Shown: positions 21,002 to 30,910 of the stretch, piece by piece | How positions within the stretch are numbered: the stretch's first letter is position 1 | How the letters are laid out: each line of letters begins with the position of its first letter | DNA from: Gammaproteobacteria bacterium | GTDB lineage: Bacteria; Pseudomonadota; Gammaproteobacteria; Enterobacterales; Alteromonadaceae | Direction of reading: 5' to 3' | Assembly: GCA_017302255.1 (NCBI GenBank) | Contig: JAFLDV010000019.1 | Span: forward strand, 16,979 to 80,978 | Length of the DNA: 64,000 nt | Made by a program: the position numbers and the translations under genes | The notes under the pieces: generated by a model | Told to the model about the DNA's origin: nothing | Databases searched by the model: none | The model's input: only the letters and a program-made list of their open reading frames with translations

Positions 21002-21925
21002 TTATTCAATTGGGCCAAGACGTTCGAAACGAACTCCGACCGGCACCCAGCGTGGCAATATGCTGTCTGGGTCTTCACTAAACTCAAAACTCATCCACTT
21101 AAAGACCGCTTTGCCGACTAAGTTGTCTGCCGGTACGAAGCCCCAAAAACGACCATCTTGACTGTTATCCCGGTTGTCGCCCATAACAAAATACTGACCT
21201 TCCGGGACGATGAACTCATTTGGCTCTGTTCCTGCTTGGTCATAATAGTTTGGGATATCCTCAGGCAGTTGTTCGTTGTAATAAATCTGATAAGTCTTTT
21301 CTTGAATTTGTTCATTGAACCGTTTTAACGGCACATTGTATTTATAAGCTTCACCCTCAGACAAAAATTCCTGACGGAGTGGATCTAATGTTGGGCAAGC
21401 TGTTTGTGCCGATTTATCACACGCACGTTGCACAAATAATTGCTTATCTTTGTAAATCACCCGATCGCCAGGCAAACCAATGACTCGTTTAATATAGTCA
21501 ACCTGTGGCTGTAGTGGGAATTTAAACACTACGACATCGCCGTGCTCTGGCTTGCTATTGCTATACAATGTTTTGCGCCATACCGGGTCTTTGACGTCAT
21601 AGGCGTATTTTTCCACCAGAATAAAATCACCAACCAGTAAAGTTGGCATCATCGAACCTGATGGAATTTGAAATGGTTCGTACAAAAATGAACGGAAAAT
21701 TGTGATGATGGCAATCAGTGGGAAAATCGACTGCGCAGTTTCAGCGATATAAGACTGACTGAGGATAGCTTCTTTAACTTCATCACTGAGTGGCGCTTGC
21801 GTTTGTGCAGCCACAGCTGCCAGTTTTTGCTGGCGCTTTGGAGCCAATACCAAGGCGTCAAATAACCAAACCAAACCACTACCAATGGTTAATACCACTA
21901 AAAATATTGCAAAATATCCAGCCAT
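21002..21925 (-). CDS. lepB: Signal peptidase I
   Basis: Inner-membrane peptidase that removes signal peptides of secreted proteins. Two N-terminal hydrophobic segments (about residues 3-25 and 63-80) precede the periplasmic S26 domain. The catalytic serine is in [21 protein letters not shown], the general-base lysine in [13 protein letters not shown], and the late box is [14 protein letters not shown]. It has 307 residues (E. coli 324). It lies 133 bases downstream of lepA, with a GC-rich hairpin in the gap. Confidence 0.97.
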   Translation of the reverse strand: MAGYFAIFLVVLTIGSGLVWLFDALVLAPKRQQKLAAVAAQTQAPLSDEVKEAILSQSYIAETAQSIFPLIAIITIFRSFLYEPFQIPSGSMMPTLLVGDFILVEKYAYDVKDPVWRKTLYSNSKPEHGDVVVFKFPLQPQVDYIKRVIGLPGDRVIYKDKQLFVQRACDKSAQTACPTLDPLRQEFLSEGEAYKYNVPLKRFNEQIQEKTYQIYYNEQLPEDIPNYYDQAGTEPNEFIVPEGQYFVMGDNRDNSQDGRFWGFVPADNLVGKAVFKWMSFEFSEDPDSILPRWVPVGVRFERLGPIE

Positions 21926-21978
21926 GAAACTCTCATTCCTCGTTGCTAATGTATACCGGAAGCTTACCGCTTGAATGG

Positions 21979-22000
21979 CGCGCGCCGAAAGTGGCGCGCG
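21979..22000 (-). terminator. GC-rich hairpin between lepA and lepB
   Basis: An eight-base stem CGCGCGCC/GGCGCGCG (21979-21986 with 21993-22000, 6-base loop) lies in the lepA-lepB spacer and has no T run. It is more likely an RNA-stability element or pause site than a strong terminator. Confidence 0.4.
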
Positions 22001-22058
22001 TGATTTAATTGTTACGAGCGGTAACAGGCTGCTAAAGGATCAGCGCTTGTTCCGGAGA

Positions 22059-23858
22059 TCACTTACCGACTTTTAGAATGGCTAAAAACGCTTCTTGCGG
22101 AACTTCAACGTTACCGACTTGCTTCATTCGTTTCTTACCATCTTTTTGTTTCTGTAATAATTTCTTCTTACGGCTAATATCACCACCGTAGCATTTCGCT
22201 AAGACGTTTTTCCGCAATTGTTTTACGGTGGTCCGCGCGATCACGTGGCTACCAATCGCCGCTTGAATGGCGATATCAAACATTTGCCGTGGGATCAGCT
22301 CTTTTAACTTCTCAGCTAATTCACGACCGCGACCTTGGGCGAAATCGCGGTGACTGATGATAGCCAGTGCATCAACGCGCTCGCCGTTAATCAGGATATC
22401 AACGCGTGACATGTCAGAAGTTTGGAAACGCTTAAACGCATAATCCAAAGACGCATAACCACGGCTAGTTGATTTCAGGCGGTCGAAGAAGTCCATCACA
22501 ACTTCTGCCATTGGCAGTTCATACACTACTGCAACCTGACGACCGTGATAAGTCATGTTCATCTGCACGCCACGTTTTTCGATACACAAGTTAATCACGT
22601 TACCGAGATATTCTTGCGGCACCAGAATATGGGCTTCAACGATTGGTTCGCGAATTTCGTCAATACTGGCAACTGCTGGCAGGTCACTTGGGTTATCAAC
22701 CATGACGATTTCGCCACCTTTCACCACAACTTCGTAAACTACAGTTGGTGCAGTGGTGATAAGGTCAAGATCATATTCGCGTTCCAGACGTTCTTGGATA
22801 ATTTCCATGTGCAACATGCCGAGGAAACCAATACGGAAACCAAAGCCTAAAGCACCAGAACTTTCTGGTTCGTAAAATAATGATGAATCGTTCAGACTCA
22901 GTTTTTCTAAGGCATCACGGAAATCTTCATAGTCATCTGAAGATACTGGATAAACACCCGCATAAACCTGCGGTTTGATACGTTTAAAGCCTGGTAAAGG
23001 CTCAGTCGCTGGATTCTTGGCAAGTGTCAAAGTGTCACCAACTGGTGCGCCTTTGATTTCTTTAATACCGGCGATAACAAAACCTACTTCGCCTGTACTT
23101 AAAATACCGGTGTTAGTCGCTTTTGGCGTGAAGATACCGACTTTGTCGACTTCATACACGGCACCGCTAGACATAATTTTGATTTTGTCTTTGGCTTGGA
23201 TTTTACCGTGTTTCACTCGAACTAACGAAACAACGCCTTGGTATGGGTCGAACCAAGAATCGATGATCAACGCTTGAGTTGGTGCATCGACATCGCCTTC
23301 TGGCGCAGGAATACCCTTAACGATAGTTTCAAGCACATCTTCAATACCAAGACCGGTTTTGGCAGAACATTGCACTGCACCTATGGCTTCAATACCAATG
23401 ATATCTTCAATTTCTTCAGCAACCCGTTCAGGTTCGGCTTGCGGCAAGTCGATTTTGTTAAGAACTGGCAATACTTCCAAGTTCATTTCCAGTGCGGTGT
23501 AACAGTTAGCAACTGTTTGCGCTTCAACCCCTTGACCGGCATCAACAACTAACAAAGCACCTTCACAAGCAGCCAATGAACGGCTTACTTCATAGGTGAA
23601 GTCGACGTGACCAGGCGTATCGATAAAGTTTAACTGATAGGTTTCGCCGTCTTTTGCTTTGTAATTCAGCGTCACGCTTTGCGCTTTGATAGTAATACCG
23701 CGCTCGCGTTCAAGATCCATGGAATCAAGCACTTGCTCTTGCATTTCCCGATCAGATAAACCGCCGCAAAATTGGATTAAGCGGTCAGATAATGTCGACT
23801 TACCGTGGTCGATGTGGGCAATTACTGAGAAATTGCGGATGTTAGATATTTTTGACAT
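22059..23858 (-). CDS. lepA: Elongation factor 4 (LepA)
   Basis: Translational GTPase that acts on ribosomes during initiation/elongation and 30S assembly. The G1 motif [15 protein letters not shown] is at the N-terminus, with G3 DTPGHVDF and G4 NKIDLP. The EF-G-like domains follow, and the LepA-specific C-terminal domain carries the basic [23 protein letters not shown] region, of which only part is quoted here: [14 protein letters not shown] start at 23858 (599 residues, identical to E. coli length). An upstream frame to 23930 has no family similarity. It heads the lepA-lepB-rnc-era-recO-pdxJ-acpS run. Confidence 0.97.
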   Translation of the reverse strand: MSKISNIRNFSVIAHIDHGKSTLSDRLIQFCGGLSDREMQEQVLDSMDLERERGITIKAQSVTLNYKAKDGETYQLNFIDTPGHVDFTYEVSRSLAACEGALLVVDAGQGVEAQTVANCYTALEMNLEVLPVLNKIDLPQAEPERVAEEIEDIIGIEAIGAVQCSAKTGLGIEDVLETIVKGIPAPEGDVDAPTQALIIDSWFDPYQGVVSLVRVKHGKIQAKDKIKIMSSGAVYEVDKVGIFTPKATNTGILSTGEVGFVIAGIKEIKGAPVGDTLTLAKNPATEPLPGFKRIKPQVYAGVYPVSSDDYEDFRDALEKLSLNDSSLFYEPESSGALGFGFRIGFLGMLHMEIIQERLEREYDLDLITTAPTVVYEVVVKGGEIVMVDNPSDLPAVASIDEIREPIVEAHILVPQEYLGNVINLCIEKRGVQMNMTYHGRQVAVVYELPMAEVVMDFFDRLKSTSRGYASLDYAFKRFQTSDMSRVDILINGERVDALAIISHRDFAQGRGRELAEKLKELIPRQMFDIAIQAAIGSHVIARTTVKQLRKNVLAKCYGGDISRKKKLLQKQKDGKKRMKQVGNVEVPQEAFLAILKVGK

Positions 23859-24050
23859 TTTTTCCAATATAAAACTGAGCTGATTGCGCCGCCATTCTGC
23901 GCTAACCAAGGTTAGTGCCAACGGGTCCACAGATTAAAATTGTCGCGAATTGTACTAGATTTAGCGAGCGCTTGCACTGTGTTCTTTTCGCTGGGAGAGT
24001 CGTTTTGCACAACCGAGAAGATTTACCGCGAACTCGTCGCTAGCAATGAC

Positions 24051-24497
24051 TTATTGTTGACTCACAGCAAGAGTTGGTAAAACTTCTAACAAACTGACTT
24101 GTAATGATTTTTCCCGCTTTTGTTCACTGCGTCTTACCAGCAATAAACTGAGACCACTGCCAAGCAATCCACCCAAAAGCTGCACACCTTCATTAGCGCC
24201 CATCTGCACTAACAATCCCATTGCCAGCATAAATGCGACTATCGGCACAAGGTACACACGTAAGGCCGCTTGGGTCAGTGCAGTCTCATGCAGCCCAATA
24301 CGGACCTGTTGTCCTGGCAGCACTGCAACCGCAGTAGGGATAAACAGACGAGGTTCTTTTGGGGTCAGCGCTTTGGCAACAACACCGCTGGTGCAGGAGT
24401 CTTGCTGCTGGCAAGCACCACAAGTGGTTTTTGCTTGGGTTTTCACCCAAACGCCATCGGCTTCAACACCAATGACAGTTGCAATTTCTTCAATCAT
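24051..24497 (-). CDS. rseC: Sigma-E regulatory protein RseC (SoxR-reducing system component)
   Basis: Inner-membrane protein of the RseC/RsxC-associated family, encoded in the rpoE operon. In E. coli it modulates sigma-E and helps to reduce SoxR. A Cys-rich N-terminal cytoplasmic part (TTCGACQQQDSC) is followed by two membrane spans (about residues 75-95 and 100-120). I start at the ATG at 24497 (148 residues), where similarity begins with MIEEIATV. The frame extends to 24545 without support. It is separated from rseB by 112 bases that include a stable hairpin. Confidence 0.87.
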   Translation of the reverse strand: MIEEIATVIGVEADGVWVKTQAKTTCGACQQQDSCTSGVVAKALTPKEPRLFIPTAVAVLPGQQVRIGLHETALTQAALRVYLVPIVAFMLAMGLLVQMGANEGVQLLGGLLGSGLSLLLVRRSEQKREKSLQVSLLEVLPTLAVSQQ

Positions 24498-24551
24498 CGC
24501 TGCAATCCCAAATTCAAGTGGAGCTAGTTTACGCCGAACAGCCAAAACTGA

Positions 24552-24586
24552 ATAGCCCCGAGCTTAGTTACAAAACTCAGGGCTAT
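24552..24586 (-). terminator. Hairpin between rseB and rseC
   Basis: On the minus-strand RNA an 11-pair stem with one G-U pair forms between 24576-24586 and 24552-24562 (13-base loop), followed by TCAGTTTTGG. It could attenuate transcription into rseC. On the plus strand the same position gives a C-A mismatch, so the hairpin suits the operon strand. Confidence 0.5.
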
Positions 24587-24609
24587 GCTTGAAATACTAG
24601 AAATGGAAA

Positions 24610-25563
24610 CTATTGCACTGCCACAGCAAGTTGATTGGCTATTTTCGGGTTGACTGGGCCAATGACCGTCACATCATAATTTTGCTGAGGCACGACCAAA
24701 ATCGTGGTAGCGCCATCACGAAAGGCTTGCGCCTCTGCAATTCCGTTAGACGGTTGCACAAAAATGGAGATCTGGTGAATACCATCCGACAGTAACCAAG
24801 ATGCCATCACTCGGCCAGATCGGGTCATCACTGGTTGATGCTGACTGATAATGTCGTAACCTGCCGGTACCCAGCTGAGAGTAAATGGAGCAGCAACACT
24901 CGAAACGTCGGTCGGCAAAGCAGCAGGTTCTGCGGGTAGTTGAGCATTCATCAAGCCAACTAATTCTGCAGGTAAGCTTGGCTTGAGCTGCATATGCACC
25001 ACCATCCAGCTTTCTAAAACTTCGTTTTCTTCATTCACGGTGTTAACCCGCAATGGAAAACCGGTTTCAGCATCGAGCCAAAGCCAGTAGCTATATCGAC
25101 TTGGATCACGAGCAGCTAAACGCACTAATTGGGCATTACGACCTGACAATGCCACACTACTGCCTGGCACTGCATCAAATAACTTGGCGAGCACTTCTGG
25201 CGATTTAAATAAAATCGCCGGTAATTCCTTAATGCTTGAATTGAGGGTTGCAACAACCGGAGCGTCAGGAGCAGCATAATAAACAAAATTATCGCGGCGA
25301 AAAGTGTCAGTGCCGTAACCATCTTGCGTCATTAACTGTTCAAGTTCGGTTTGAATTCCAAGCGCACCATTACCTTGATGGATCCCGTGCATCCAACGAA
25401 AAGTACTGACGTGATTGGCTTTTTGCTGCACAAAGGACACGTCAAAATTAAATGTTTTCACCGCTTGCTGACTGTGTTTAACCAACTTCCAGCCATCTTC
25501 TGACGCTACAGCTTGGCTGAGCGTCAGCCACACCAACAACAACCCAACACCATACTTAATCAT
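24610..25563 (-). CDS. rseB: Sigma-E regulatory protein RseB
   Basis: Periplasmic sensor that binds RseA and shields it from DegS; it releases on binding off-pathway lipopolysaccharide and lipoproteins. A signal peptide (about residues 1-20, cleaved near AVAS) precedes a MucB/RseB N-terminal lipid-binding-like domain and a smaller C-terminal domain (VSWVPAGYDI-type region read as LSWVPAGYDIISQHQ). It has 317 residues (E. coli 318). It lies three bases from rseA, so it is certainly in the operon. Confidence 0.93.
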   Translation of the reverse strand: MIKYGVGLLLVWLTLSQAVASEDGWKLVKHSQQAVKTFNFDVSFVQQKANHVSTFRWMHGIHQGNGALGIQTELEQLMTQDGYGTDTFRRDNFVYYAAPDAPVVATLNSSIKELPAILFKSPEVLAKLFDAVPGSSVALSGRNAQLVRLAARDPSRYSYWLWLDAETGFPLRVNTVNEENEVLESWMVVHMQLKPSLPAELVGLMNAQLPAEPAALPTDVSSVAAPFTLSWVPAGYDIISQHQPVMTRSGRVMASWLLSDGIHQISIFVQPSNGIAEAQAFRDGATTILVVPQQNYDVTVIGPVNPKIANQLAVAVQ

Positions 25564-25566
25564 CGG

Positions 25567-26217
25567 TTATTGACCGCCTGATTTTGGTTCTTGCTCAGCT
25601 TTCGCTGCTTTTTCGCGTTCAATGGCTGCTTGCTCCATTAAACGAATTTGTTGTTGCCGCGCTTGCATCAGTTCTTGTAACCGACGCTGTTGCTCCAACA
25701 TTAACTGTTGTTGCTGCGGGTTATACTGTGTTTGCACAGTTGTTTGACTCAAACTAACCGGCGCAACGACGTTACCCATAGGACCAGTCTGTAAGACAGG
25801 CAATGGCGAAGTTAAAGCGTCATCGGCATTATTTTGTTGGTTTTGCACACCAACAACCGCAATGATTGCGACACCTGCAGCAATAGCACCCTGCATTAAG
25901 TTCTTAAACCAGCCCGAATTCGCAGCAGATTTAAATATATTTGCTGATGCATTGTTTGCGCTAGCGACTGCTAACACCGGCACTGCCTCAACCTGCAATA
26001 CATGCGCTTCTTCTTTGTCTAACAAACTGGCAAAGCGGTCGGCGAAATCTAAATCTAAAGCTGGCGGTAATTCATCACGAATTGCAGCGCCTGCCATTTG
26101 GAATCGCAGCCATTGATCCTGCAATTCTGGTTCGGAAATAAGTTGGTCGAGCTGTTGTGCACTGATGCCTTGATTGTCACTTGCGGCTGATAGCCAATCT
26201 AGTTGTTCAGACGACAT
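25567..26217 (-). CDS. rseA: Anti-sigma-E factor RseA
   Basis: Membrane-spanning anti-sigma factor. The N-terminal cytoplasmic domain (EQLDWLSAASDNQ...LQDQWLRFQMAGAAIRDELP) binds sigma-E. A single hydrophobic span lies at about residues 108-125 (LMQGAIAAGVAIIAVVGV). The periplasmic tail is rich in glutamine and probably forms a coiled coil (QQQQLMLEQQRRLQELMQAR) before a charged end. Regulated cleavage by DegS then RseP is the family mechanism; the exact sites cannot be read with confidence here. The 216 residues match E. coli. Confidence 0.92.
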   Translation of the reverse strand: MSSEQLDWLSAASDNQGISAQQLDQLISEPELQDQWLRFQMAGAAIRDELPPALDLDFADRFASLLDKEEAHVLQVEAVPVLAVASANNASANIFKSAANSGWFKNLMQGAIAAGVAIIAVVGVQNQQNNADDALTSPLPVLQTGPMGNVVAPVSLSQTTVQTQYNPQQQQLMLEQQRRLQELMQARQQQIRLMEQAAIEREKAAKAEQEPKSGGQ

Positions 26218-26242
26218 ATTTGTTCCTGTCTTGGTGCAATAA

Positions 26243-26818
26243 TTAACCGATTAACGGCTTCAGCTTGGTATCAATAGCTTCCCGTGCTCTGAAGATCCGG
26301 CTGCGGACAGTGCCAATAGGACACTGCATAATCTCAGCAATTTCTTCATAACTCAGGCCATCCATTTCACGCAGAGTAATAGCACTGCGCAACTCTTCTG
26401 GTAATTGTTCAATAGTGTCGAACACTACTTGCCGGATTTCCTCGGTTAACAACAGTTTTTCCGGTGAATCCTGCACTCTTAAGGCATCGCTGCCATCATA
26501 CGAATCGGCGTCTTCAGCATCTACATCAGTAGATGGCGGTTTCCGTCCGTTCGCAACCAAATAATTCTTTGCGCTGTTTACAGCAATTCGATACAACCAA
26601 GTGTAAAACGCGCTATCGCCTCTAAATCCAGGTAAAGCCCGATACGCTTTAATAAAGGCATCTTGGCTCACATCAGCAACGTCTCCGTGATTAGAGACAT
26701 AACGTGAGATTAAGTTCGCTAATCTATGCTGATATTTTTTCACCAACAGGTTAAATGCAGCTTTGTCACCTTGTTGTACTCGCTGAACAATCTGCCAATC
26801 CAATTCTTGCTCGCTCAT
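26243..26818 (-). CDS. rpoE: RNA polymerase sigma-E factor
   Basis: Extracytoplasmic-function sigma factor for envelope stress. Region 2 carries LVKKYQHRLANLISRY and DVSQDAFIKAYRALP. Region 4 carries EELRSAITLREMDGLSYEEIA with the helix-turn-helix IAEIMQCPIGTVRSRIFRAR. The 191 residues equal the E. coli length. It is the first gene of rpoE-rseA-rseB-rseC and divergent from nadB, the classical arrangement. A candidate sigma-E promoter lies 66 bases upstream, so autoregulation is likely. Confidence 0.97.
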   Translation of the reverse strand: MSEQELDWQIVQRVQQGDKAAFNLLVKKYQHRLANLISRYVSNHGDVADVSQDAFIKAYRALPGFRGDSAFYTWLYRIAVNSAKNYLVANGRKPPSTDVDAEDADSYDGSDALRVQDSPEKLLLTEEIRQVVFDTIEQLPEELRSAITLREMDGLSYEEIAEIMQCPIGTVRSRIFRAREAIDTKLKPLIG

Positions 26819-26883
26819 GTCCGAGCCTGTCCCCTGTTTTGCTAACGTCTAAATTTTGCAACTGGCTCTTGTCAAGCGTACCT

Positions 26884-26911
26884 TTATGACGACGCCCTGC
26901 TGAAAAAGTTC
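26884..26911 (-). promoter_or_regulatory. Candidate sigma-E promoter for rpoE
   Basis: On the minus strand GAACTT (26911-26906) is followed by exactly 16 bases and then TCATAA (26889-26884). This fits the sigma-E consensus GAACTT-N16-TCnnA. The -10 end is 66 bases before the rpoE start. Autoregulation of rpoE from such a promoter is established in E. coli. Confidence 0.65.
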
Positions 26912-27088
26912 GGTTTAATAGATAAAAAAGTTACAATACCCTGATCGCCACAGTCCGTTGGGTCATATAGAGACAGGTGTATTATCGGCAAGTCTGCGCT
27001 AAATTGGCTTGAATTCAAGGGAAAACCCCAATAAATTCAGGAAAATGCCAGACCTAAATATTGTTCATTAGTCGGATAAGTGTATCCC

Positions 27089-28699
27089 ATGCCACAACAA
27101 AAAGAACATGGTTGCGATGTATTAATTATCGGCAGTGGTGCTGCCGGTTTGTCATTAGCGCTGCAATTAGCCGACAGTCAAAATGTCATTGTGCTGAGTA
27201 AAGGCCCCTTGCGCGAGGGTTCAACGCTTTATGCACAGGGCGGTATTGCCGCTGTATTCGACGAAAACGACAGCATCGCCTCGCATGTGAATGACACATT
27301 GATTGCTGGTGCCGGGTTATGTGAAGACGCCGCCGTGCAATTCACTGCCGAAAACGCCAAATCAGCAATGGAATGGTTAATTGACCAAGGTGTGCCCTTT
27401 GATCAGTATCGCGATGATGACGGAGTTCTCAAATATCATTTAACTCGCGAAGGTGGTCATAGCCATCGTCGTATTTTACACGCTGCCGATGCTACCGGCC
27501 GTGCTGTACAGATCACCTTAGTCGACCGCGTCAAACAGCATCCAAATATTCGTTTGCTGGAAAACTATAATGCGGTGGATTTAATCACAGCGGAAAAACT
27601 GGGGTTGACCGGCCAACATTGTTATGGCGCTTATGTCTGGAACCGGCAATCCGAGCAAGTTGAAGTCATTTCAGCTCGGTTTGTGGCTTTAGCGACCGGC
27701 GGAGCCAGTAAAGTTTATCTTTATACGAGCAACCCAGATGTGGCCTCTGGCGACGGTATTGCCATGGCATGGCGAGCAGGTTGTCGTGTCGCCAATATGG
27801 AATTTAATCAGTTCCATCCAACTAGCCTTTATCACCCTGACGCGCGTAACTACTTGATTACAGAGGCGATGCGTGGCGAAGGCGCTTATTTAAAACGTCC
27901 GGATGGCAGCCGTTTTATGCCGGACTTTGACGAAAGAGCCGAGCTTGCGCCGCGTGACATCGTCGCTCGAGCTATCGATTTTGAAATGAAGCGATTAGGC
28001 GTACCTTGTGTTTATTTAGATATTAGCCACAAGCCGAAAGACTTTATTATTGAGCACTTCCCAACGATATACGCCAAATGTTTAAGTGTCGGCATTGATA
28101 TTACCAAGTCGCCAATCCCAGTTGTACCGGCTGCGCATTACACCTGTGGCGGTGTGATGACCAATCTAAACGGCCAAACTGATATCGCGAATTTGTATGC
28201 GATTGGCGAAGTAGCCTACACCGGTTTACACGGTGCCAACCGCATGGCCAGTAATTCCTTGTTGGAATGTGTGGTGTTTGCGCAAAGTGCTGCCGAACAT
28301 ATTTTAGCTAATCTATCCACTGTCGATACACCACCGCCACTGCCTGCTTGGGATGAAAGTAGAGTCAGTAATTCTGATGAAGAAGTGGTAATTACCCACA
28401 ATTGGCATGAACTGCGGTTATTCATGTGGGATTTTGTCGGTATTGTCCGTACCACAAAACGCCTCGAACGCGCACTGCACCGAGTTGAGTTATTGCAACG
28501 CGAAATTCAAGAATACTACCGCCATTTCCGCGTCAGTAACAATTTGCTGGAGCTACGGAATCTAACCATGGTTGCAGAACTCATTATTCGCTGTGCAATG
28601 GCTCGTAAAGAAAGCCGCGGCTTACATTACACCTTGGATTATCCAAAACAGCTGTCATCAAGTCAGCCGACCGTGTTAGTCCCTGAAGACAAAGGCTAA
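27089..28699 (+). CDS. nadB: L-aspartate oxidase
   Basis: FAD enzyme that oxidises L-aspartate to iminoaspartate in de novo NAD synthesis. Motifs are the dinucleotide-binding [16 protein letters not shown], the [19 protein letters not shown] active-site stretch and [21 protein letters not shown] chose the ATG at 27089 (536 residues), which has GGATAAG eight bases upstream. A GTG at 27080 would overlap that ribosome site. It is divergent from rpoE, as in E. coli. Confidence 0.96.
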   Translation: MPQQKEHGCDVLIIGSGAAGLSLALQLADSQNVIVLSKGPLREGSTLYAQGGIAAVFDENDSIASHVNDTLIAGAGLCEDAAVQFTAENAKSAMEWLIDQGVPFDQYRDDDGVLKYHLTREGGHSHRRILHAADATGRAVQITLVDRVKQHPNIRLLENYNAVDLITAEKLGLTGQHCYGAYVWNRQSEQVEVISARFVALATGGASKVYLYTSNPDVASGDGIAMAWRAGCRVANMEFNQFHPTSLYHPDARNYLITEAMRGEGAYLKRPDGSRFMPDFDERAELAPRDIVARAIDFEMKRLGVPCVYLDISHKPKDFIIEHFPTIYAKCLSVGIDITKSPIPVVPAAHYTCGGVMTNLNGQTDIANLYAIGEVAYTGLHGANRMASNSLLECVVFAQSAAEHILANLSTVDTPPPLPAWDESRVSNSDEEVVITHNWHELRLFMWDFVGIVRTTKRLERALHRVELLQREIQEYYRHFRVSNNLLELRNLTMVAELIIRCAMARKESRGLHYTLDYPKQLSSSQPTVLVPEDKG

Positions 28700-28705
28700 T
28701 AACTA

Positions 28706-28740
28706 AAAAGGCGCGCAAAACAAAGTTCTGCGCGCCTTTT
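28706..28740 (+). terminator. Bidirectional terminator between nadB and the semiSWEET gene
   Basis: A 12-base perfect stem AAAAGGCGCGCA/TGCGCGCCTTTT (28706-28717 with 28729-28740) separates the convergent nadB (ends 28699) and the minus-strand gene ending at 28762. T runs on both strands make it usable in either direction. Confidence 0.88.
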
Positions 28741-28761
28741 AGCTTCGCCATTAACCGCTGA

Positions 28762-29028
28762 TTATTGCGGTTTTTTCCGATAACGATAAATCAATACAAC
28801 CACATAAACTTGCAAGCCTGCGGTTGCCAGTTGACCAAGAATTGACTGCAATTCAGTATATTTTTCTGCATAGATATACAACGAAATATTACCCACGGCA
28901 AAGGCTAACCAAGTTAGTGGTGGCACACCATCTGATGTTTTGGTTTTTAATAGATGCCACAACTGCATTAAGGTTGCTACTGGGAAGATAATGGCTGGGA
29001 TGTAGCCAATCAGTTCAATCAAACTCAT
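28762..29028 (-). CDS. SemiSWEET-type PQ-loop transporter
   Basis: An 88-residue membrane protein with three predicted spans (about residues 5-23, 37-57, 63-82), the size and layout of bacterial semiSWEETs, which dimerise to carry sugars. A PQ-loop-like turn is visible in FPVATLMQLWHLLKTKTSDG, followed by VPPLTWLAFAVGNISLYIYA. The substrate cannot be read from sequence. The gene stands alone between nadB, which is convergent to it, and ygfX. The spacing to ygfX is about 110 bases. Confidence 0.8.
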   Translation of the reverse strand: MSLIELIGYIPAIIFPVATLMQLWHLLKTKTSDGVPPLTWLAFAVGNISLYIYAEKYTELQSILGQLATAGLQVYVVVLIYRYRKKPQ

Positions 29029-29139
29029 GTTGATTCTCGGGTTGAAAATGGCCGGTTAACTTAAGGAAAAACAATTGCTGAGTCAAGCAAGGACTATCAC
29101 CCGAGCGATTTTAGCATTCGCGTTGGGTTGGAGGCTCTG

Positions 29140-29562
29140 CTAATCCGCATGCTGCCAGCTGATTTGCTGACAATGCCGGCCTAGTAGCCGAAAATTTTCC
29201 ACCGATATTTGGTCGCGAAACAACCAACGCTGTTGTTGCTTGCCGTCCTGCTCTTGCCAACGCAGCCAAACGCCAAATCGACATATCACCGAACCAGCAA
29301 CTAACTTGCCTGCAGGCCATTGATCGGCATGCCAACGAAGCTCGCCACTTCGGCTCAAAGTTAAAAAACGCGGAACAGCGGATTGCGACCATTGTGCTAT
29401 GCCATAAAAACCTGGCAACAGCAGTAAAAATGCTGGCAACAACCAAGGACTTGTTGCTGGCCAGCTGAGGACTGATAAACCCAGTAAACCACTAAAGAGC
29501 AATGCCAGTAATCGTTGCTGATGACTGGATTGAAGTCCGACAGTTGACCAGGCTTGTCGCAT
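29140..29562 (-). CDS. ygfX: YgfX/CptA family membrane protein
   Basis: 140-residue protein of the YgfX family. Two adjacent hydrophobic segments lie at about residues 18-33 and 37-55, followed by a soluble part with the pattern LTLSRSGELRWHADQWPAGKLV and LRWQE. In E. coli YgfX is the partner of SdhE (YgfY); it has been proposed as a toxin (CptA) that affects cell shape, though that role is debated. Its start overlaps the sdhE stop by one base, the conserved pairing that supports this call. Confidence 0.8.
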   Translation of the reverse strand: MRQAWSTVGLQSSHQQRLLALLFSGLLGLSVLSWPATSPWLLPAFLLLLPGFYGIAQWSQSAVPRFLTLSRSGELRWHADQWPAGKLVAGSVICRFGVWLRWQEQDGKQQQRWLFRDQISVENFRLLGRHCQQISWQHAD

Positions 29563-29813
29563 TAGACTTTTACTCGTTTTAAAATGAGCTCAACCAATGC
29601 CTGTAATTCTGCATCTTTAGAACGGGCGTGGCCCATAAACCAAGAAAATAAATCAGGATCGTCAGCAGCCAACAACCGCTCAAAAATATGTTTCTGTTCA
29701 AGGGTTAAAGCATCATAGCCTTCCTCGACAAAAGGAGCCAACAGCACATCTAATTCCAACATTCCGCGACGACAGGCCCAACGTAAACGTGGTTTTATCA
29801 TTAATTCTGACAT
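29562..29813 (-). CDS. sdhE: FAD assembly factor SdhE
   Basis: Small helical protein that promotes covalent flavinylation of succinate dehydrogenase and fumarate reductase. The signature RRGMLELD (the RGxxE motif needed for activity) lies near residues 15-22, with FSWFMGH later in the chain. It has 83 residues (E. coli 88). It forms an overlapping pair with ygfX and is divergent from ygfZ, which is the usual neighbourhood. Confidence 0.95.
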   Translation of the reverse strand: MSELMIKPRLRWACRRGMLELDVLLAPFVEEGYDALTLEQKHIFERLLAADDPDLFSWFMGHARSKDAELQALVELILKRVKV

Positions 29814-29926
29814 ATAAGACTCTCAGTTATGTTTGGCTAAATTCTAACAAATATTTGGCTTAGGGGTTGTGCTTTTGACTGCATTCCCCAATGATCTGGC
29901 TTATTGTGTGGAGAAATTGTCTTATT

Positions 29927-30898
29927 ATGCAAAGTTCCTGGATAAGTGCTGAGCAACTGGCTCAGCTGTCAAATGAGTTATCTGACGCCTTTATTAGCCC
30001 ACTCCCTGCCTTTCATATCGTCAGAATCAGTGGTCCGGATCAAATTAAATTTCTACAAGGCCAAGTAACTTGCGATGTCACCCAATTGTCTGCAGAGCAT
30101 TTTCTTCGCGGCGCGCATTGCGATGCCAAAGGAAAGATGTGGTCGACTTTTCATCTGTGCCAGGCCGAGAGTGATATTCTGCAAATCGGCTTTAGAGATG
30201 AGTTGCAAGCCTCACTGCTACAGTTAAAAAAATACGGCGTTTTTTCCAAAGTTAGTTTCAGCGAAACAATTGGGGAATTAGCTGTGCTCGGCATTGGTGG
30301 GCCAAACTCCGCAGAGTTATTGGCAAACCTCGGGTTTAACGCTATTGAGACTGGCGCGGTGAGCCAGCATCAAGGCAGTTATTTGTTGGCATTGGCAGCA
30401 GATCACTTCTTGTGGATTGCGCCAATCGCAACTGCCCAGCAAGTTATCAAAGATCACGCCGACATTATGGCCGCCCCAACACGCTGGTTAGCGCAACATA
30501 TTCAGCATGGCATTCCTTATCTCGAGCAGCCACTTTTGGCCGAGTATGTGCCACAGCAGCTCAATTTACAGTCACTTGCGGCAATTAGTTTTAGCAAAGG
30601 CTGTTATATGGGCCAAGAGATGGTGGCGCGGATGAAATATCTGGGTAAAAATAAGAGGGCTATGTTTTTACTCTCTGCCACCACAGATATTACCCCGGCT
30701 GCAGGGAGCGATATTGAGTTACAGCTCGAGCAAAATTGGCGCAGAAGTGGTGTCATCGTCAATGCCGTGAACATTCAAGGCAAATTAGCTGTGCTCGCCG
30801 TATTACCCAACGATTTAACGTCAGACAACCATTTGCGTCTGGCGGAAACTCCGGAAGTCATGTTCCGGATTGAACCCCTTCCTTATACTATTGAATGA
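29927..30898 (+). CDS. ygfZ: tRNA-modifying/iron-sulfur protein YgfZ
   Basis: Folate-binding protein of the GcvT-like family that supports iron-sulfur enzymes such as MiaB. The invariant motif KGCYMGQEMVARMKYLGKNKR contains the conserved cysteine, of which I quote KGCYMGQEMVAR. The N-terminal FLQGQVTCDVTQL and HCDAKGKMWS are also typical. I start at the ATG at 29927 (323 residues) because the upstream extension to 29891 is hydrophobic and unlike the family, although the GGAG ribosome site is then 13 bases away. slyD follows by 12 bases. Confidence 0.93.
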   Translation: MQSSWISAEQLAQLSNELSDAFISPLPAFHIVRISGPDQIKFLQGQVTCDVTQLSAEHFLRGAHCDAKGKMWSTFHLCQAESDILQIGFRDELQASLLQLKKYGVFSKVSFSETIGELAVLGIGGPNSAELLANLGFNAIETGAVSQHQGSYLLALAADHFLWIAPIATAQQVIKDHADIMAAPTRWLAQHIQHGIPYLEQPLLAEYVPQQLNLQSLAAISFSKGCYMGQEMVARMKYLGKNKRAMFLLSATTDITPAAGSDIELQLEQNWRRSGVIVNAVNIQGKLAVLAVLPNDLTSDNHLRLAETPEVMFRIEPLPYTIE

Positions 30899-30910
30899 TT
30901 TGAGGTTTAC

